In this document: one piece after another, positions 19,591-30,443 of the stretch
Numbering within the stretch: position 1 is the first letter of the stretch
Layout of the letters: the number at the start of each line of letters is the position of its first letter
NCBI RefSeq assembly: GCF_905475395.1
Contig: NC_058341.1
Coordinates: 64,549,501-64,613,500 of the forward strand
Length of the DNA stretch: 64,000 nt
Direction: 5' to 3'
Source: Chrysoperla carnea
Lineage: Eukaryota; Arthropoda; Insecta; Neuroptera; Chrysopidae
Made by a program: the position numbers and the translations under genes
The notes under the pieces: generated by a model
Told to the model about the DNA's origin: nothing
Database searches by the model: none
Seen by the model: the letters and a program-made list of their open reading frames with translations, nothing else

Positions 19591-20742
19591 ATGGAAAAAT
19601 TGTTTGTCCACTTAATAAGAAGAAGCGATGAATATTTTGAATTAGCTGGACTATCCGAAGATAAGCGGTTATGGTTTAGCTTACCAGATGAACATAAAAA
19701 TTTATATGAACATAAGGTATTATCATCAAAAACCACCATTAAAAGTGCAATTGCTGCTATTAAACCGATTAATGGTTTCCGAAAAATTGGCATTAAATTA
19801 GATGAGGATTTGAAAAAAGAATATTTTGATGAAGATGGAAACCTTAGCTACAAAAACTATCCGTTACAGGAATCTGTAGTTTTTTTTGATGTGAGTGAAA
19901 AACTCCAAGAAGAAAATTTTTTAATTAAAAGAATCAAGGAATTAGAATTAAAATTAAATGACAAAGATGAGATAAAATTGCAAAATATAGAAAAGAAGTT
20001 TGTTCTTGATAAATATGACAAAACACAAAACCCTTCTGAGTGGTTTTCTAAATTTGAAAGTGAATGTGACCGAAATAAAATAAAAAGTGGTACCCAGATG
20101 ATTGAAGCTTTACGATTTTTTGTCGCTGGATCGGCCAAACACTGGTATGAAGGAAATTTGAAAAAATTTGGTCTAACTAATTGGTCTGAATGGCGAAATT
20201 CATTTTTTTCCATTTTTATTGACAAAGGTTGGACAGCTGTCAGAAAAGCATATACCTATAAATACTTAGGCGGCTCATTGATCGATTACGCTTTAACAAA
20301 AGAAAATTTATGTTTAGAAGTAGAAAGTGATAGTACTATGAGTTCCAGAATAAACTTGATTGTAATGGGTTTACCATCTCAAGTTCAAGATGAGCTAGAT
20401 CGCGAAGACATTAACACTATAAAAAAATTATACAATGAACTCCGAAAGCTAGATGGTCAATATAATAAACGTTCGAAAGAAAATAAACCATATGATAATC
20501 GGCATGAAAAAACAAAATTAGGAGAATCGACTAAAAAGAAACAAATTGATATACCCTTGAAAAAACCATGCTACATGTGTGAAGCTCTTGGTTGGAAAAA
20601 TCGATTTCATCCCTCTAACGAATGCCGAAATAAAATACTGTACGCTCAGAAAAAAGAATCTAATTTAATTGAAACGAAATCTGATTCAGAAAATGAGGCT
20701 GAAATGATGAAAATGGAAATTGACCAAAATTCTTTAAACTAG
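19591..20742 (+). CDS. gag: Gag of element C
   Basis: 383 codons from an ATG 22 bases past the LTR. The N-terminal ~130 residues are charged and include a probable coiled coil (~105-135, Leu/Lys/Glu-rich). The capsid-like region (~135-270) includes WFSKFE and a W...F pattern usual in Ty3/Gypsy Gag. Near the C-terminus a zinc-knuckle-like CYMC...H...C motif (C-x2-C-x9-H-x4-C) is longer than the standard CCHC knuckle. It ends at TAG 20740-20742, directly after a slippery heptamer. It forms the particle that packages element RNA. Confidence 0.9.
   Translation: MEKLFVHLIRRSDEYFELAGLSEDKRLWFSLPDEHKNLYEHKVLSSKTTIKSAIAAIKPINGFRKIGIKLDEDLKKEYFDEDGNLSYKNYPLQESVVFFDVSEKLQEENFLIKRIKELELKLNDKDEIKLQNIEKKFVLDKYDKTQNPSEWFSKFESECDRNKIKSGTQMIEALRFFVAGSAKHWYEGNLKKFGLTNWSEWRNSFFSIFIDKGWTAVRKAYTYKYLGGSLIDYALTKENLCLEVESDSTMSSRINLIVMGLPSQVQDELDREDINTIKKLYNELRKLDGQYNKRSKENKPYDNRHEKTKLGESTKKKQIDIPLKKPCYMCEALGWKNRFHPSNECRNKILYAQKKESNLIETKSDSENEAEMMKMEIDQNSLN
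20733..20739 (+). promoter_or_regulatory. -1 ribosomal frameshift heptamer T_TTA_AAC of element C
   Basis: In the gag frame the bases read T TTA AAC, then the stop TAG. TTTAAAC is a strong canonical slippery heptamer. A -1 slip continues in the pol frame, which is open from 20724. No obvious stimulatory stem is seen by eye. Confidence 0.75.
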
Positions 20743-23700
20743 AGAGCCCGGATAATTTGATTCCATTAATTCATGTAAACGTAATTATTGATGATAAAAT
20801 GAAAATAAAAGCAGTGTATGACTCAGGATCTAACGTGAGTCTAATTAATCAAAGAGTTGTAGATGTATTAAAAACAAGTTTGTTAAAGCATAACACTGCA
20901 TTCAAGACAATTAATGGTTTCAATTTTAGTTCGGCCCGGGCAAACATAAAGCTTAAAATTGGAAATATTACAAACAATTTGAATACTTTTGTAGTTAAAA
21001 ATTCAGAATTTTCTTATGACCTGTTACTAGGTTTAGATGCTATTAAAAAATTTAAACTAATTCAAGACGAGAATTTAAACATATACCAAAAACCTAAAAA
21101 TGATGAGATGCTCCAAATAAGAAGTAATCAAAATCAGAAGAAATCTTGTGAAATTTCTAACAAAATAATTACAAATGAAAATAAAGAAGATAAAGAAAAT
21201 GTAAAGAAAGAAGATAATATAGATGTAAAGAAAGAAGATAATAAAGATGTCAATAAAGAAGATAATAGAGATGTAAAGAAAGAAGATAATAAAGATGTTA
21301 AAAATTTTAATAAAGAAGGTAAAATCAATGAAAATGAAAAAGAAGAGAAAAACACTGAAAATATTAGAATTTACCATCAAGAAGAAACTAATGAAAATCA
21401 GTTCAAACCTAAATTAGATCACATAGATGGATATGAAAAAAAAGTAGAACTTTTAAATATTATTGAAAATCACAAGAAAATTTTTGCCAAAAATAAATTT
21501 GATGTCGGTAAAGTAAAGTCTAGAGAGGCCGAAATAAAGTTAATGAGAGATGAATATGTTACGGCCCGCCCTTATAAATGTTCTATACCAGATGAACGTG
21601 AAATCAAAGATCAAGTACAGAAGTTACTAGCATCCGATCTAATAGAGGAATCTGATTCACCGTTCGCATCACCGGTAACACTCGCATATAAAAAAGAAGA
21701 TGGAAGAAAATCAAGGCTTTGCATCGATTTTAGAAACTTAAATAAAATAACTATCCCAGAGTGCTACCCATTTCCAACAATAAATGATATAACGGAAAAA
21801 GTTTCGAAATGTAAATACTTTACTGTTGTTGATATAAACTCCGCTTTTTGGTGTATTAGGTTAAAAGAAAAGGACCGTGAGAAAACTTCTTTCGTTACAA
21901 AGTACGGGAAATTTATGTTCAAAGTATTACCTTTTGGATTGAAAAATGCTCCTGCAATCTTTCAACGCATACTTTCAAATATTATAAGACGAAATAACCT
22001 AGATGAGTTTTGCGTCAACTACATGGATGACTGTCTTATTTTCTCACGCAATTGGAAAGATCACATGCAACATATCTCAAGATTTCTTGAAGTAATAGGA
22101 GAAGAAGGATTTAAATTAAAGCTCGAAAAGTGTAAATTTGCAGCCCAAGCGGTTAAGTATCTTGGCCATTACATTGAAGAAAATAAAATATCACCAGCAC
22201 AAGAAAATTTAAAGGCAATAAAAAATTTGAAAAGACCTACAGATAAATCTGGGGTTCGAAGTGTTCTAGGAACAATAAATTACTTTATAAAATATATCGA
22301 TCATAGTGCTCAAAAATTTGAGCCCCTTCACAGATTGCTGAGAAAAAATACTGAATTTATTTGGACGGAAGAATGTGAACGCAGCTTCTCCATGATCAAA
22401 GAATATCTGTGTTCCCGTCCAATTTTATCAATTTATGATGTCGAAAAAGATGTTTACATTGACACAGACGCTAGTCAAAAAGGACTTGGAGCGACTTTGA
22501 GGCAACCACAGTCAGATGGTCTATTACACCCTGTAGCTTATTTTTCTAGAAAACTGTCAGAAAGAGAAAAGAAAATGGAAACGATTCATTTAGAATGCAA
22601 GGCGATAAAAGAAGCCATTAAATACTGGAAATACTATCTTATTGGACGAAAGTTTTTCGTTTGTAGTGACCATAAACCATTGGAAAATTTAAGAACAAAG
22701 TCACGAACTGATGAGATTCTTGGCGATCTGGTCCACTACTTGTCACAATTTAATTTCCAGATAATATATAAAAAAGGAAAAGAAAATATTATCGCTGATT
22801 TACTATCACGGCAACCAGTTTTAGAATATTTCGAAAATGAAGATGTCATTCAAGTGGTCAATTTAATAGAATTGTCTGAAATAAAGAGGGATCAATATGA
22901 AAATCAAAGAGAACTTACAACTGCAAAGGGAACTGAGCGTAGACACGATATTATATTTAAGATGTTAAAAGGAAGAAAGCGGATTTTTGTATCGGAAAAG
23001 TTAGGCCTTGAAATAATTAACAAGTTGCACAATCACTATGGTCACATTGGTGTTGCACAAATGAGAAACAAAATACGACAACACTACTATTTCAAAAATT
23101 TAGATAAACTTATCATTGACTTTTGTAAAGGCTGTGTGACATGTAGGCAAAGTAAAACTCGCCGAGGAAGATTGATTGGAAAATTGTCAAGAATTGGACC
23201 TGCAACAGAACCCTATGAAATATTGTCCATAGATACAGTGGGTGGTTTTGCCGGAAATAAGTCTATAAAGAAATTTATGCACATACTAGTGGATCATTTT
23301 AGCAGGTATGCTTGGATTTCTACTACAAAAAGCCAATGCGCAAAAGATTTTATAAATCTTATACATCCGATCGCTAAAAATAATAAAATAAAGTTAATTC
23401 TTGCCGATCAATATACTGGACTAAATTCCGTAGAACTCAAAAATTACCTAAATAGAAGAGGTATCCAACTTGTTTTTACAAGCATAGATTGTGCAAGTTC
23501 AAATGGTCTCAACGAACGTTTAAATCAAACTCTAGTTAATAGAATTAGGTGTAAAATTATTGATGGAGATAAACGAGCATGGCCTACGATTGCTGCTGAA
23601 TGTGTTGAAAATTATAACTCAACGATTCATAGCTCTACTAACTATGAGCCACAATATCTGCTCCTAGGCAAGAAATCAAACATTTCGCCAATATATGAAC

Positions 23701-24023
23701 CACCTAGTGATTTAGCTGAAGACCGCCAGCAAGCTTTCATTAATTCATCCAGAAGTTTTATGGAAAATAAAAAAAGAGTTGACAAAAATCGAACAACTTT
23801 TCAATTTGAAATTGGAGATCTTGTGTACGTAGAGAATGGGAACAAATTAAATCGCAATAAAATGGACAAAGTTCGCCTTGGGCCTTTTAAAATATTAAGC
23901 CGGATTTCATCTTCGTTTTATGAAGTTGATTGTGGCAAGAAAAGAAGTGAATCAAATTATTTTCATAGCAGTAAGCTGTCACCTTTTACTTCGCAAAAAA
24001 TGACTTCGGGGGGGAAGGTGTAA
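20739..24023 (+). CDS. pol: Pol polyprotein of element C (protease, RT, RNase H, integrase)
   Basis: About 1094 codons after the -1 frameshift; no ATG opens this frame near its start, so frameshift entry is likely. Numbered from 20757, protease DSG is at 22-24. An acidic/basic repeat linker (four 8-residue units around KKEDN) lies at ~149-180. RT has LCIDFRNLN and YMDD at 422-425. RNase H has Asp571 in DTDASQ. Integrase has an HHCC finger (HNHYGHIG, CVTC) and the triad Asp826, Asp884, Glu920 (35 residues between the last two). The second Asp sits in LADQYTG rather than the common DNG. The C-terminal residues SGGKV are encoded by the polypurine tract, and the stop TAA (24021-24023) is LTR sequence. 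No disabling change is seen. Confidence 0.95.
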   Translation, partial: LESPDNLIPLIHVNVIIDDKMKIKAVYDSGSNVSLINQRVVDVLKTSLLKHNTAFKTINGFNFSSARANIKLKIGNITNNLNTFVVKNSEFSYDLLLGLDAIKKFKLIQDENLNIYQKPKNDEMLQIRSNQNQKKSCEISNKIITNENKEDKENVKKEDNIDVKKEDNKDVNKEDNRDVKKEDNKDVKNFNKEGKINENEKEEKNTENIRIYHQEETNENQFKPKLDHIDGYEKKVELLNIIENHKKIFAKNKFDVGKVKSREAEIKLMRDEYVTARPYKCSIPDEREIKDQVQKLLASDLIEESDSPFASPVTLAYKKEDGRKSRLCIDFRNLNKITIPECYPFPTINDITEKVSKCKYFTVVDINSAFWCIRLKEKDREKTSFVTKYGKFMFKVLPFGLKNAPAIFQRILSNIIRRNNLDEFCVNYMDDCLIFSRNWKDHMQHISRFLEVIGEEGFKLKLEKCKFAAQAVKYLGHYIEENKISPAQENLKAIKNLKRPTDKSGVRSVLGTINYFIKYIDHSAQKFEPLHRLLRKNTEFIWTEECERSFSMIKEYLCSRPILSIYDVEKDVYIDTDASQKGLGATLRQPQSDGLLHPVAYFSRKLSEREKKMETIHLECKAIKEAIKYWKYYLIGRKFFVCSDHKPLENLRTKSRTDEILGDLVHYLSQFNFQIIYKKGKENIIADLLSRQPVLEYFENEDVIQVVNLIELSEIKRDQYENQRELTTAKGTERRHDIIFKMLKGRKRIFVSEKLGLEIINKLHNHYGHIGVAQMRNKIRQHYYFKNLDKLIIDFCKGCVTCRQSKTRRGRLIGKLSRIGPATEPYEILSIDTVGGFAGNKSIKKFMHILVDHFSRYAWISTTKSQCAKDFINLIHPIAKNNKIKLILADQYTGLNSVELKNYLNRRGIQLVFTSIDCASSNGLNERLNQTLVNRIRCKIIDGDKRAWPTIAAECVENYNSTIHSSTNYEPQYLLLGKKSNISPIYEPPSDLAEDRQQAFINSSRSFMENKKRVDKNRTTFQFEIGDLVYVENGNKLNRNKMDKVRLGPFKILSRISSSFYEVDCGKKRSESNYFHSSKLSPFTSQKMTSGGKV
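21201..21296 (+). repeat. 24-bp in-frame tandem repeat in pol of element C
   Basis: Four units (21201, 21225, 21249, 21273) encode VKKEDNxD-like octapeptides between protease and RT. The third unit has Asn for Lys. Antisense open frames over this stretch are by-products of the repeat. Confidence 0.9.
24008..24018 (+). other. polypurine tract of element C (inside pol)
   Basis: GGGGGGGAAGG abuts the TG of the 3' LTR and also codes for the last residues of Pol. Confidence 0.75.
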
Positions 24024-24290
24024 ATTATTATCACTTCCATAGTGATATAATTGTTTACTTTTGTTTCAATTGACATACCTGAACTAAAGATTTTTATAAT
24101 TTATATTGTGTTAGAATCATAAACGTTTATTAGTGGACATTCTATTAAATAACGTTGTAATTTAATTTATTCCTTTCAGGTATGTTTTTGTTTGTAAATT
24201 TAGTGTAATTCCTTTATATAATTTTGTCAATATATTCCTTTCAGGATTAAATACAATCTCGTTATTTATTCAATAAATTAATAACTTACA
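24019..24290 (+). repeat. 3' LTR of element C
   Basis: 272 bp, matching 19297-19568; its first bases TGTAA provide the pol stop codon. Confidence 0.95.
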
Positions 24291-24438
24291 TATATTTTCA
24301 TATGTATATGTATATTGTTACCTAATAAATAAATCATCAAAAAATATTTATTTATTTTTCTTTTATATTTGTATGGGGTCGTCAAGAAACTCGCAATCAT
24401 AAATGGGGTCGTGAATTACAAAAGTTTAAGAAGCCCTG

Positions 24439-24446
24439 ATGTAAAC
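24439..24446. other. target-site duplication of hAT element, right copy
   Basis: ATGTAAAC, identical to 18608-18615. Confidence 0.92.
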
Positions 24447-24641
24447 GACTATCCAATAATTATAAAATTACTCTAATGTAAAAGTAGCATTAATTGAAAA
24501 TTTATTTGAACGTTGTCACGTATAATATTTGTCAATTCGCACCTATTCTCGTTTGTGGTACCATAAAATACAATAATTCCTAATCATTTGAAATTTATTT
24601 TTAATTTCTTTGGTTGAATATATTCCGTCTAAAATATTTTA

Positions 24642-25095
24642 CTAGCAGTTACTCACTGACTTCGCTGGGTATCTTCGATGTAAGTACTTAAAAAATCACA
24701 ATGGTTCATATAAACTTTCACCCCTTATTTAACACCTTAAGAAAAAATTTTCATGAAAAAAGTGCTGCATAAAACTTTCGTCTCAGAACCATAAGCACAT
24801 ATGTCAGTTTCTAAATTTTTACATTTTTAACTTCAAAATTGACAAAGTTTGGCATAAAGGTACTCTATAATACAAAAATTTGAATAATTTTTTTGAAAAT
24901 ACTCATACAGTAAAGTTTTGATTTAAACCACTTTTAAATCTCTTTCTAATCCTTAGGGGATGAGTTTCCAAAAATTAACCTCTTAGTGCACATTTATGTC
25001 TCTCTTATTTTACAAAATTTCATGCTTCTAGGCCCAGCGGTTTTAGCTGTGCGTTGATAGATCAGTCACCCAGTTTCTTCTCTTATATATATTTA
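24642..25095 (-). mobile_element. non-autonomous Helitron-like element, 3' end on the left
   Basis: Read on the minus strand it ends in ...GCTAG/T at 24642-24645, preceded by a degenerate terminal hairpin region (CCAGCGAAGTCAGTG). Near its other end the minus strand carries TGATCTATCAACGCACAGC, a sequence I know from insect Helitron-type repeats. The exact 5' terminus is not defined. No Rep/helicase is encoded. Confidence 0.55.
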
Positions 25096-26384
25096 ACAGA
25101 AACAATGATAAAATACAAAAATAATTTTTGAACGAAAGTAATAAATATTATTTCCATTTTTTACGTTTTTTATCAAATAAACACTTTCCAGTCCAATCAA
25201 TTACAAAGTATAAAATAAAGGATCTTTTTCTTTTCTAAAGGGAATAAATATTGCTTGGAATACATAGACATTATATTAATAATAATAATAATAATCTTTA
25301 TTCAATTCAAGCAATTTTTTTTTAAATGAACGCTTCCACTTTATTTTATTATTTCTTTGTCATAGAAGACAAGCAAATAATTTATATTGAAAAAAAGGAT
25401 GTAACAAATTAACCCATTAAAACCAAGTTTTTAATATACGCCTTTTCTAATCATTAAAATTTTGAAAAATCCAAAATATATCACCACGAGTCTGCTTGCA
25501 TAGTTTAAGCTCGATTGGATCACGGAAAAAAGGTTAAAAATGGACTCAAAGTTTTTCCAGCAGGCAAGCAGGCAAACAGACACTACGAATTAATTAAAAT
25601 TAATAAAATTAAATTAATTAAAAGAAAAGGAATAAAAATGAAATTGATTTCAATCTCAATTATCCCAATAATAGCATGCTTATCAACACTCATAAATAGA
25701 TAGCCTTACTTCTAATAAATAGATATGAATGGCAATTTTAAGCTTTTGTTATTTATAGGAAATTTTATTACAGATGTAATATACAGATTACATAATGACC
25801 AAAGTTTTTTCCTAAGCGATACATTTTTAGACCGTCAGAATTTGAAAAAATGAATAAGGAAAATATCGTGTGGATAGAAAACAACAGACAAGACTATGCG
25901 ATAAAGAAAAATAGTATAAGATATATAGCGTTGTAGCAAAAAACAGATTGTGACGTTAGAAAAGGCTTTCACTATGCATGTAAATTTAAAGGTTAAAAAA
26001 ACTTGTCAATATTATTTTAATTACTGTATTTATAGTTTATGTATTCTGACGGATCATTTCAGCGCGCCTGTTTAATAAAGAACTGTTAGATATTTTAGGA
26101 TAGATAATTAAAGCTCTATGAACATAACCTGATTACAAAATCGTAGACTTAGCTAAATTTTGACTGACCCTAGCCAATTTCGGAATTGAAGGTAGTTTAT
26201 AAGTAAATTCCTCTATATTTGGATTCAGTGAAGTGCAAAGGCTAGATTATTTTAGGTAGGAAAAATTTTTCCAGGCAGTCAGGTACTTGCCCGCTTTTTT
26301 GGACTATTTTAACTTTTGAATAAATATTCTATAAAATTTTTCAAAAAATCGAAAAGTTTTCGGAGGAAATGCGAGTTAAAAATA
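25096..26384. other. no recognisable gene; AT-rich, short (AAT)n
   Basis: It contains an (AAT)n run near 25278-25294. An open frame at 25515-25703 is low complexity (Lys/Ile) and not supported. A fragment at about 26275-26300 (ACTTGCCCGC) resembles the start of the repeat at 28098. Confidence 0.4.
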
Positions 26385-27345
26385 AATCATTAATGCATTT
26401 AATCGAAAGAAAAAACGCTAGTCAGAGAAAGATAATAATAAAGGACGCTAGTCTGTTCCCATGACTATGACATGAAATTATAGTTTCAAGGTCATTTGAC
26501 CTTTATCTCTAAAATATCTTGAATATTTACCTGTGTTGAAAAGATATTAACACCGGCGAATCCTATATATAATAACTCTAGCAATTTTTTTTCTGTTCTA
26601 CCCTTGTCTTCTTTATTCCTTTATTAAATTCTATGATTCATCTCTCGTTTTCAAGCTAGTTATGTCTAGGTTTGACGAAAAATATACTCACGGTCTAAAA
26701 AAGTACCGCTTAGGGATAAACATGCTAGACAAATAACTTTAACGAAAAAATATCATAAATTTAAATAGTAAGTTTATTAGGCAAAAATTTTAGTTTTGAC
26801 AGATGCTCTCTTAATACTCTAAACATATAATACTCAAAAGATTAGTAGGCAAACATGTTAGTTTTTACAGATACTCTCCTAATACTCTAAAGATATAATT
26901 ACTATTTTTCATGCATGTTCTCCTAGTAATATTAATTTAAGAGCTTTTGATTTTTTTTCACCACTTTTCTACGAAATTTGTTGTCTATTGTTTTTAGTTA
27001 CAGGTGCGGGGTAGCCACGGGTTACGGAAACTACGGGAGCAGAATTCCGCACGGATCGAGCTGGTCTTCTTTATTTTCCTTTTTAAGTCGCATTTCCTCC
27101 GAAAGGAAAATTTTGAAAAAATATTTTCAATATAAAATTTTAGATTTTTTATGAATATCATCAACTTTCTGATTTAAAGTGTTATTCTATCTATTTATTT
27201 TTAGGATCTTAATTGCCTATTTAAGCAACCTGGAGAAGTAGGTCCAATCTGGTGTCAAAGCAATGCCCCCCATCAAACTTTCAACTTTTGCTTTAAGTTA
27301 TTATTTATGACTACAAAACGAGCTGTTAGCCATAATTTATTAACT
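26385..27345. repeat. degenerate MITE, copy 2 of the 13231 family
   Basis: 26392-26470 matches the centre of copy 1 (GCATTTAATCGAAAGAAA). 27085-27340 matches its right arm (CATTTCCTCCGAA, TTTAAAGTGTTATTCTATCT, ACTACAAAACGAGCTGTTAG). The middle (~26480-27080) holds unrelated sequence, including GAATTCCGCACGG, also found at 42889. Confidence 0.5.
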
Positions 27346-28089
27346 CTACTATTATCCCACCGTGTTATTTAGAATTTAAATATAAAAAAGTGTGTTTTGT
27401 AAGTCGATAGCTACTTGGAAGGGCTAAAATTAGAGCTTATTAGCGAACATACAAACTATAGTCCGAAAATGCTGGGTTCTCGAGTTAAAGCAATGTTTTT
27501 TCCATACGGTTTACATTTTGTTGCAAAATCCAGCTAGCGGTACAGACACTTTTGCACGTGAAGCATATAACGGAGCTGAATCTAACAGATAATGACTTAT
27601 TGACTACAATAAAACACAAGAACATACCACAAATCATCACATGGTCAGATATGTAGGCTAACAAGGCCCGGTTTATTTCAGAAAAAACTTCCTCAACTCA
27701 TAAACTTTAAAATAAAGTATTAATATTGTCGACTTGTTTCCGGAATATCCCAAAAATTGACGCAAATAGATTTCTATAGATAGTTACTAGCAAATTATTT
27801 TTAAATAAAAACTGGAGATACTTGCATATAAATCAATTAAAAGGTAGTAAATCAATTAATTTTTGTATAATTTTTTTATCTAAAGGAAAAAAATTGAAAT
27901 GAAAAAAACGAAAGTAAGACTAGCAGTCGATAACAATTAAAGGGGGTTTTGACTAGTCGAACGCGATAATCATTCATAGCTGTACGAATAATCCGGATTT
28001 TTGAACATATATAAAGTACACAAAGATTTGAAATAAATGTAACATTTTAGTTTCATAATAAAAATATCATACCATTGATAAATATATAG
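27346..28089. other. no recognisable feature
   Basis: AT-rich DNA with no convincing ORF, repeat or inverted structure that I can see. Confidence 0.4.
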
Positions 28090-28555
28090 AATTACGAGCA
28101 GATACTTGCCCGCCGCTTTGCTGGACAATTTCAATTCCAAAAACAAAGACTATCGTGTTATAGCTCTAACTTTCCTTGATCTCACTTATCCTCCCTTTTG
28201 TTATGGATTTTAATTTTTTGGTACAGAACCCTAATTTTTTGGAAATAAAATGTAGCCCACGATACTCACTGATAATATCACTTTCAATAGGTTAAATAAT
28301 TTTAAATTGTCGTGGAATTATTGTAAGTTGCTGTTAAATATTATAAGGTACCAAAAAGGGGTCAACAATGATTTCCCCACGGAAACATACTATCGGGATA
28401 AAAAGTATGCTTTGTGTTAATCCAGGTTAAAACAAACTATTGTGTTTCGAATTTTATCCAAATTCGTTCAGTAGTTTCTGCGTGAAAGAGTAACAAAGAT
28501 CCAGGCTTCCATCCTCACAAACTTTTACTATTGTAATATATATTAGATGTAAAAC
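28090..28555 (+). repeat. degenerate dispersed insect repeat
   Basis: It contains blocks I recognise as frequent in insect genomes (GGGATAAAAAGTATGC, TTCGTTCAGTAGTTTCTGCG, GAAAGAGTAACAAAGATCC) and ends with AT-rich ATATATTAGAT. Its beginning (GCTTTGCTGG...GTTATAGC) also occurs near 16240. It belongs to a Helitron or retroposon tail family; I cannot decide which. Confidence 0.5.
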
Positions 28556-30443
28556 AATAACACAGACACTCGTCATCCAAGACGGCTAAGACGCTTAAAA
28601 CCCGGGTTTGTTTACTGTTTTACGCAAGATCGTAACAAGTATATTTAATGAAGAGTTGTATAGTTAGAACACCGACATGAAATATACTTTTCCCATGTGA
28701 AGCCGTGGCATAATGAAGTATTTATACCTTTCCGGACAAAATAAAATGAAGGGATTTTTATGCTGAAAATTGATTCAAAAGACTATTTAGGTGAGAAAAT
28801 ACAGTTTATTTGCCAATAATAAAAAGAATTTATTTAGTCATATTCGTTTTCAAATCCAATCATTTCATTTTCTTCTTCAATTTTTTTTTGCTTCTGAACC
28901 CCTTTTTTTTATCTATGCTTGTATATGTTTCCACTTAAGGTGATTTTGGAATTATGAGTTACAAATTTTCAATGGAAAACTGCTTGCACCTTTTTTTGAC
29001 TTTTGACTTAAGCTATCTTAATCTCTATCCTTATCTTTGTCTTAAAAGAAAAATCGCAAGTTTTCGCAAGATTGTTTTCATAAACATGTTATAGAATACT
29101 TAAGCTGCCCTGTTACACAAAATTTTACCGAGTAAAAAGGGTTTCATAAACAAAAAGGATTGAGTTTGATCAATTTAATGAAAAAAAGTTACCTTTTTTA
29201 ACAGCAAATATGAATCACAAATATTTATTATAATTATAGAAACGTTAACATTAAATACTAATAAATAAAGCACAAACCTTCGTCTTCAATAACAAAAAGA
29301 TCCTTACTTAATTCCACTAACAAACATAGTAAACGTACTTTGAATGACACGGTAAATCGAGAGTAACAACTATAATAACATGCATCCGAAAGAGCAGGTA
29401 GATTGCGGCCTACAAAACAGGCGTGAGGCGAGGTTAAGGTAACTCAAGGGACCTGCTTGTGATGGAGTGGTTATCTAACTACACCAAAAAACAAATTTTA
29501 ATGCAAAACAAATAGTTGAGTTTTCTGACTTTTATCCGAAAATTTTGGTAAATTATACATATTAATTTAGATTATAAATTGTTTAAATTAATCTTAAAAA
29601 AAGGAAAGGGTGAAACTCTTAGATCATATATTTTAAATAGATAAGCCCAGTGTATACCAAGTATGTATATTTTGGCGTCACAGAGTAGATTAACAAAGAT
29701 GAAAATACAATATTCAAACAGCTGACAGAGAAAACACCATTTTGGAGGCCTGGTATTCAATGCGCATGATTGTATGACCGGAATCAGCTGCTTCAATAAT
29801 GTGTTTATATTTCACATTCACATGTGCTTAAAATAAATAAATAAAATTTATTTTGTTTTAATGTTCAAACGAGTAACATTGTTAAATAATTATGTTTAAA
29901 TTCTATGAAAAAAAATTTTTTTAATGGTAAAATAGTAATTTGTTCAAAATATACTGTTTTAACTTTATTTAAAAGTGGTATAATCTTATTTTAAATACGC
30001 GCCAGGATATTGTTTTGTATATTAAGACATGCGTATTATGACCAGGCCTCGGCATTTATTATCCTTGCCAATCTACTTTGAGACGTGGTTCTCACTCTGT
30101 TGGCAATTCCAGTAGTGAATTTTCAAAGGTGAAACTACGTTGTTGTCTCGTTGGTTACATGGAGGTTATTAATAACCGTCCTCGGGGCTTTTTATAAAAA
30201 TTTAGATATCAAATAAAGTTATTTTTGAACATAAATCCTATGGTAATAAACTATTATTACCTAACAATTTCAACACAGTTTTTTTAAGAAGTTGCACGCT
30301 ACAAATTAATGCACACCTAAAAAATTAATTTTATATAAGTTCAACATAAATTTTTTATTTGATAGTTTATGCTTTTTATTTCTATAATTATGTTGTTTAA
30401 TATTTCAAAATATAAATCGGTCAAGTGCCAAATTATGGATTAA
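28556..30443. other. no recognisable gene
   Basis: 1.9 kb with only short frames. The GC-richer patches at 29395-29470 and 30040-30190 match nothing else that I can find in the window. Confidence 0.4.

Larger units (their letters stand above)
19297..24290 (+). mobile_element. Ty3/Gypsy LTR retrotransposon C, apparently intact
   Basis: 4994 bp with two 272-bp LTRs (19297-19568, 24019-24290; TG...CA, same length), flanked by TATA (19293-19296 and 24291-24294). It encodes Gag and Pol in overlapping frames and has no env. It is compact: gag begins 22 bases after the 5' LTR, and the pol stop codon lies inside the 3' LTR. All catalytic motifs are present, so it may be an active or recently active master copy. 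Confidence 0.94.
18616..24438 (+). mobile_element. decayed hAT DNA transposon, split by Gypsy element C
   Basis: Terminal inverted repeats CAGGGCTTCTTAAACT and its complement at 24423-24438 agree over 16 bases and are bounded by the 8-bp duplication ATGTAAAC. Subterminal GGGTCGCGACCCC and GGGGTCG motifs are also typical of this hAT group. Without element C and its 4-bp duplication the copy is only about 820 bp, so it is an internally deleted derivative that keeps a transposase C-terminus. Confidence 0.92.

Noticed and set aside
21075-21380. Hydrophobic minus-strand frames (101 and 73 codons) that look membrane-like
   Set aside because: They are the antisense of the 24-bp Lys/Glu/Asp repeat in pol of element C; the Phe/Ile/Ser pattern is a by-product of that repeat.
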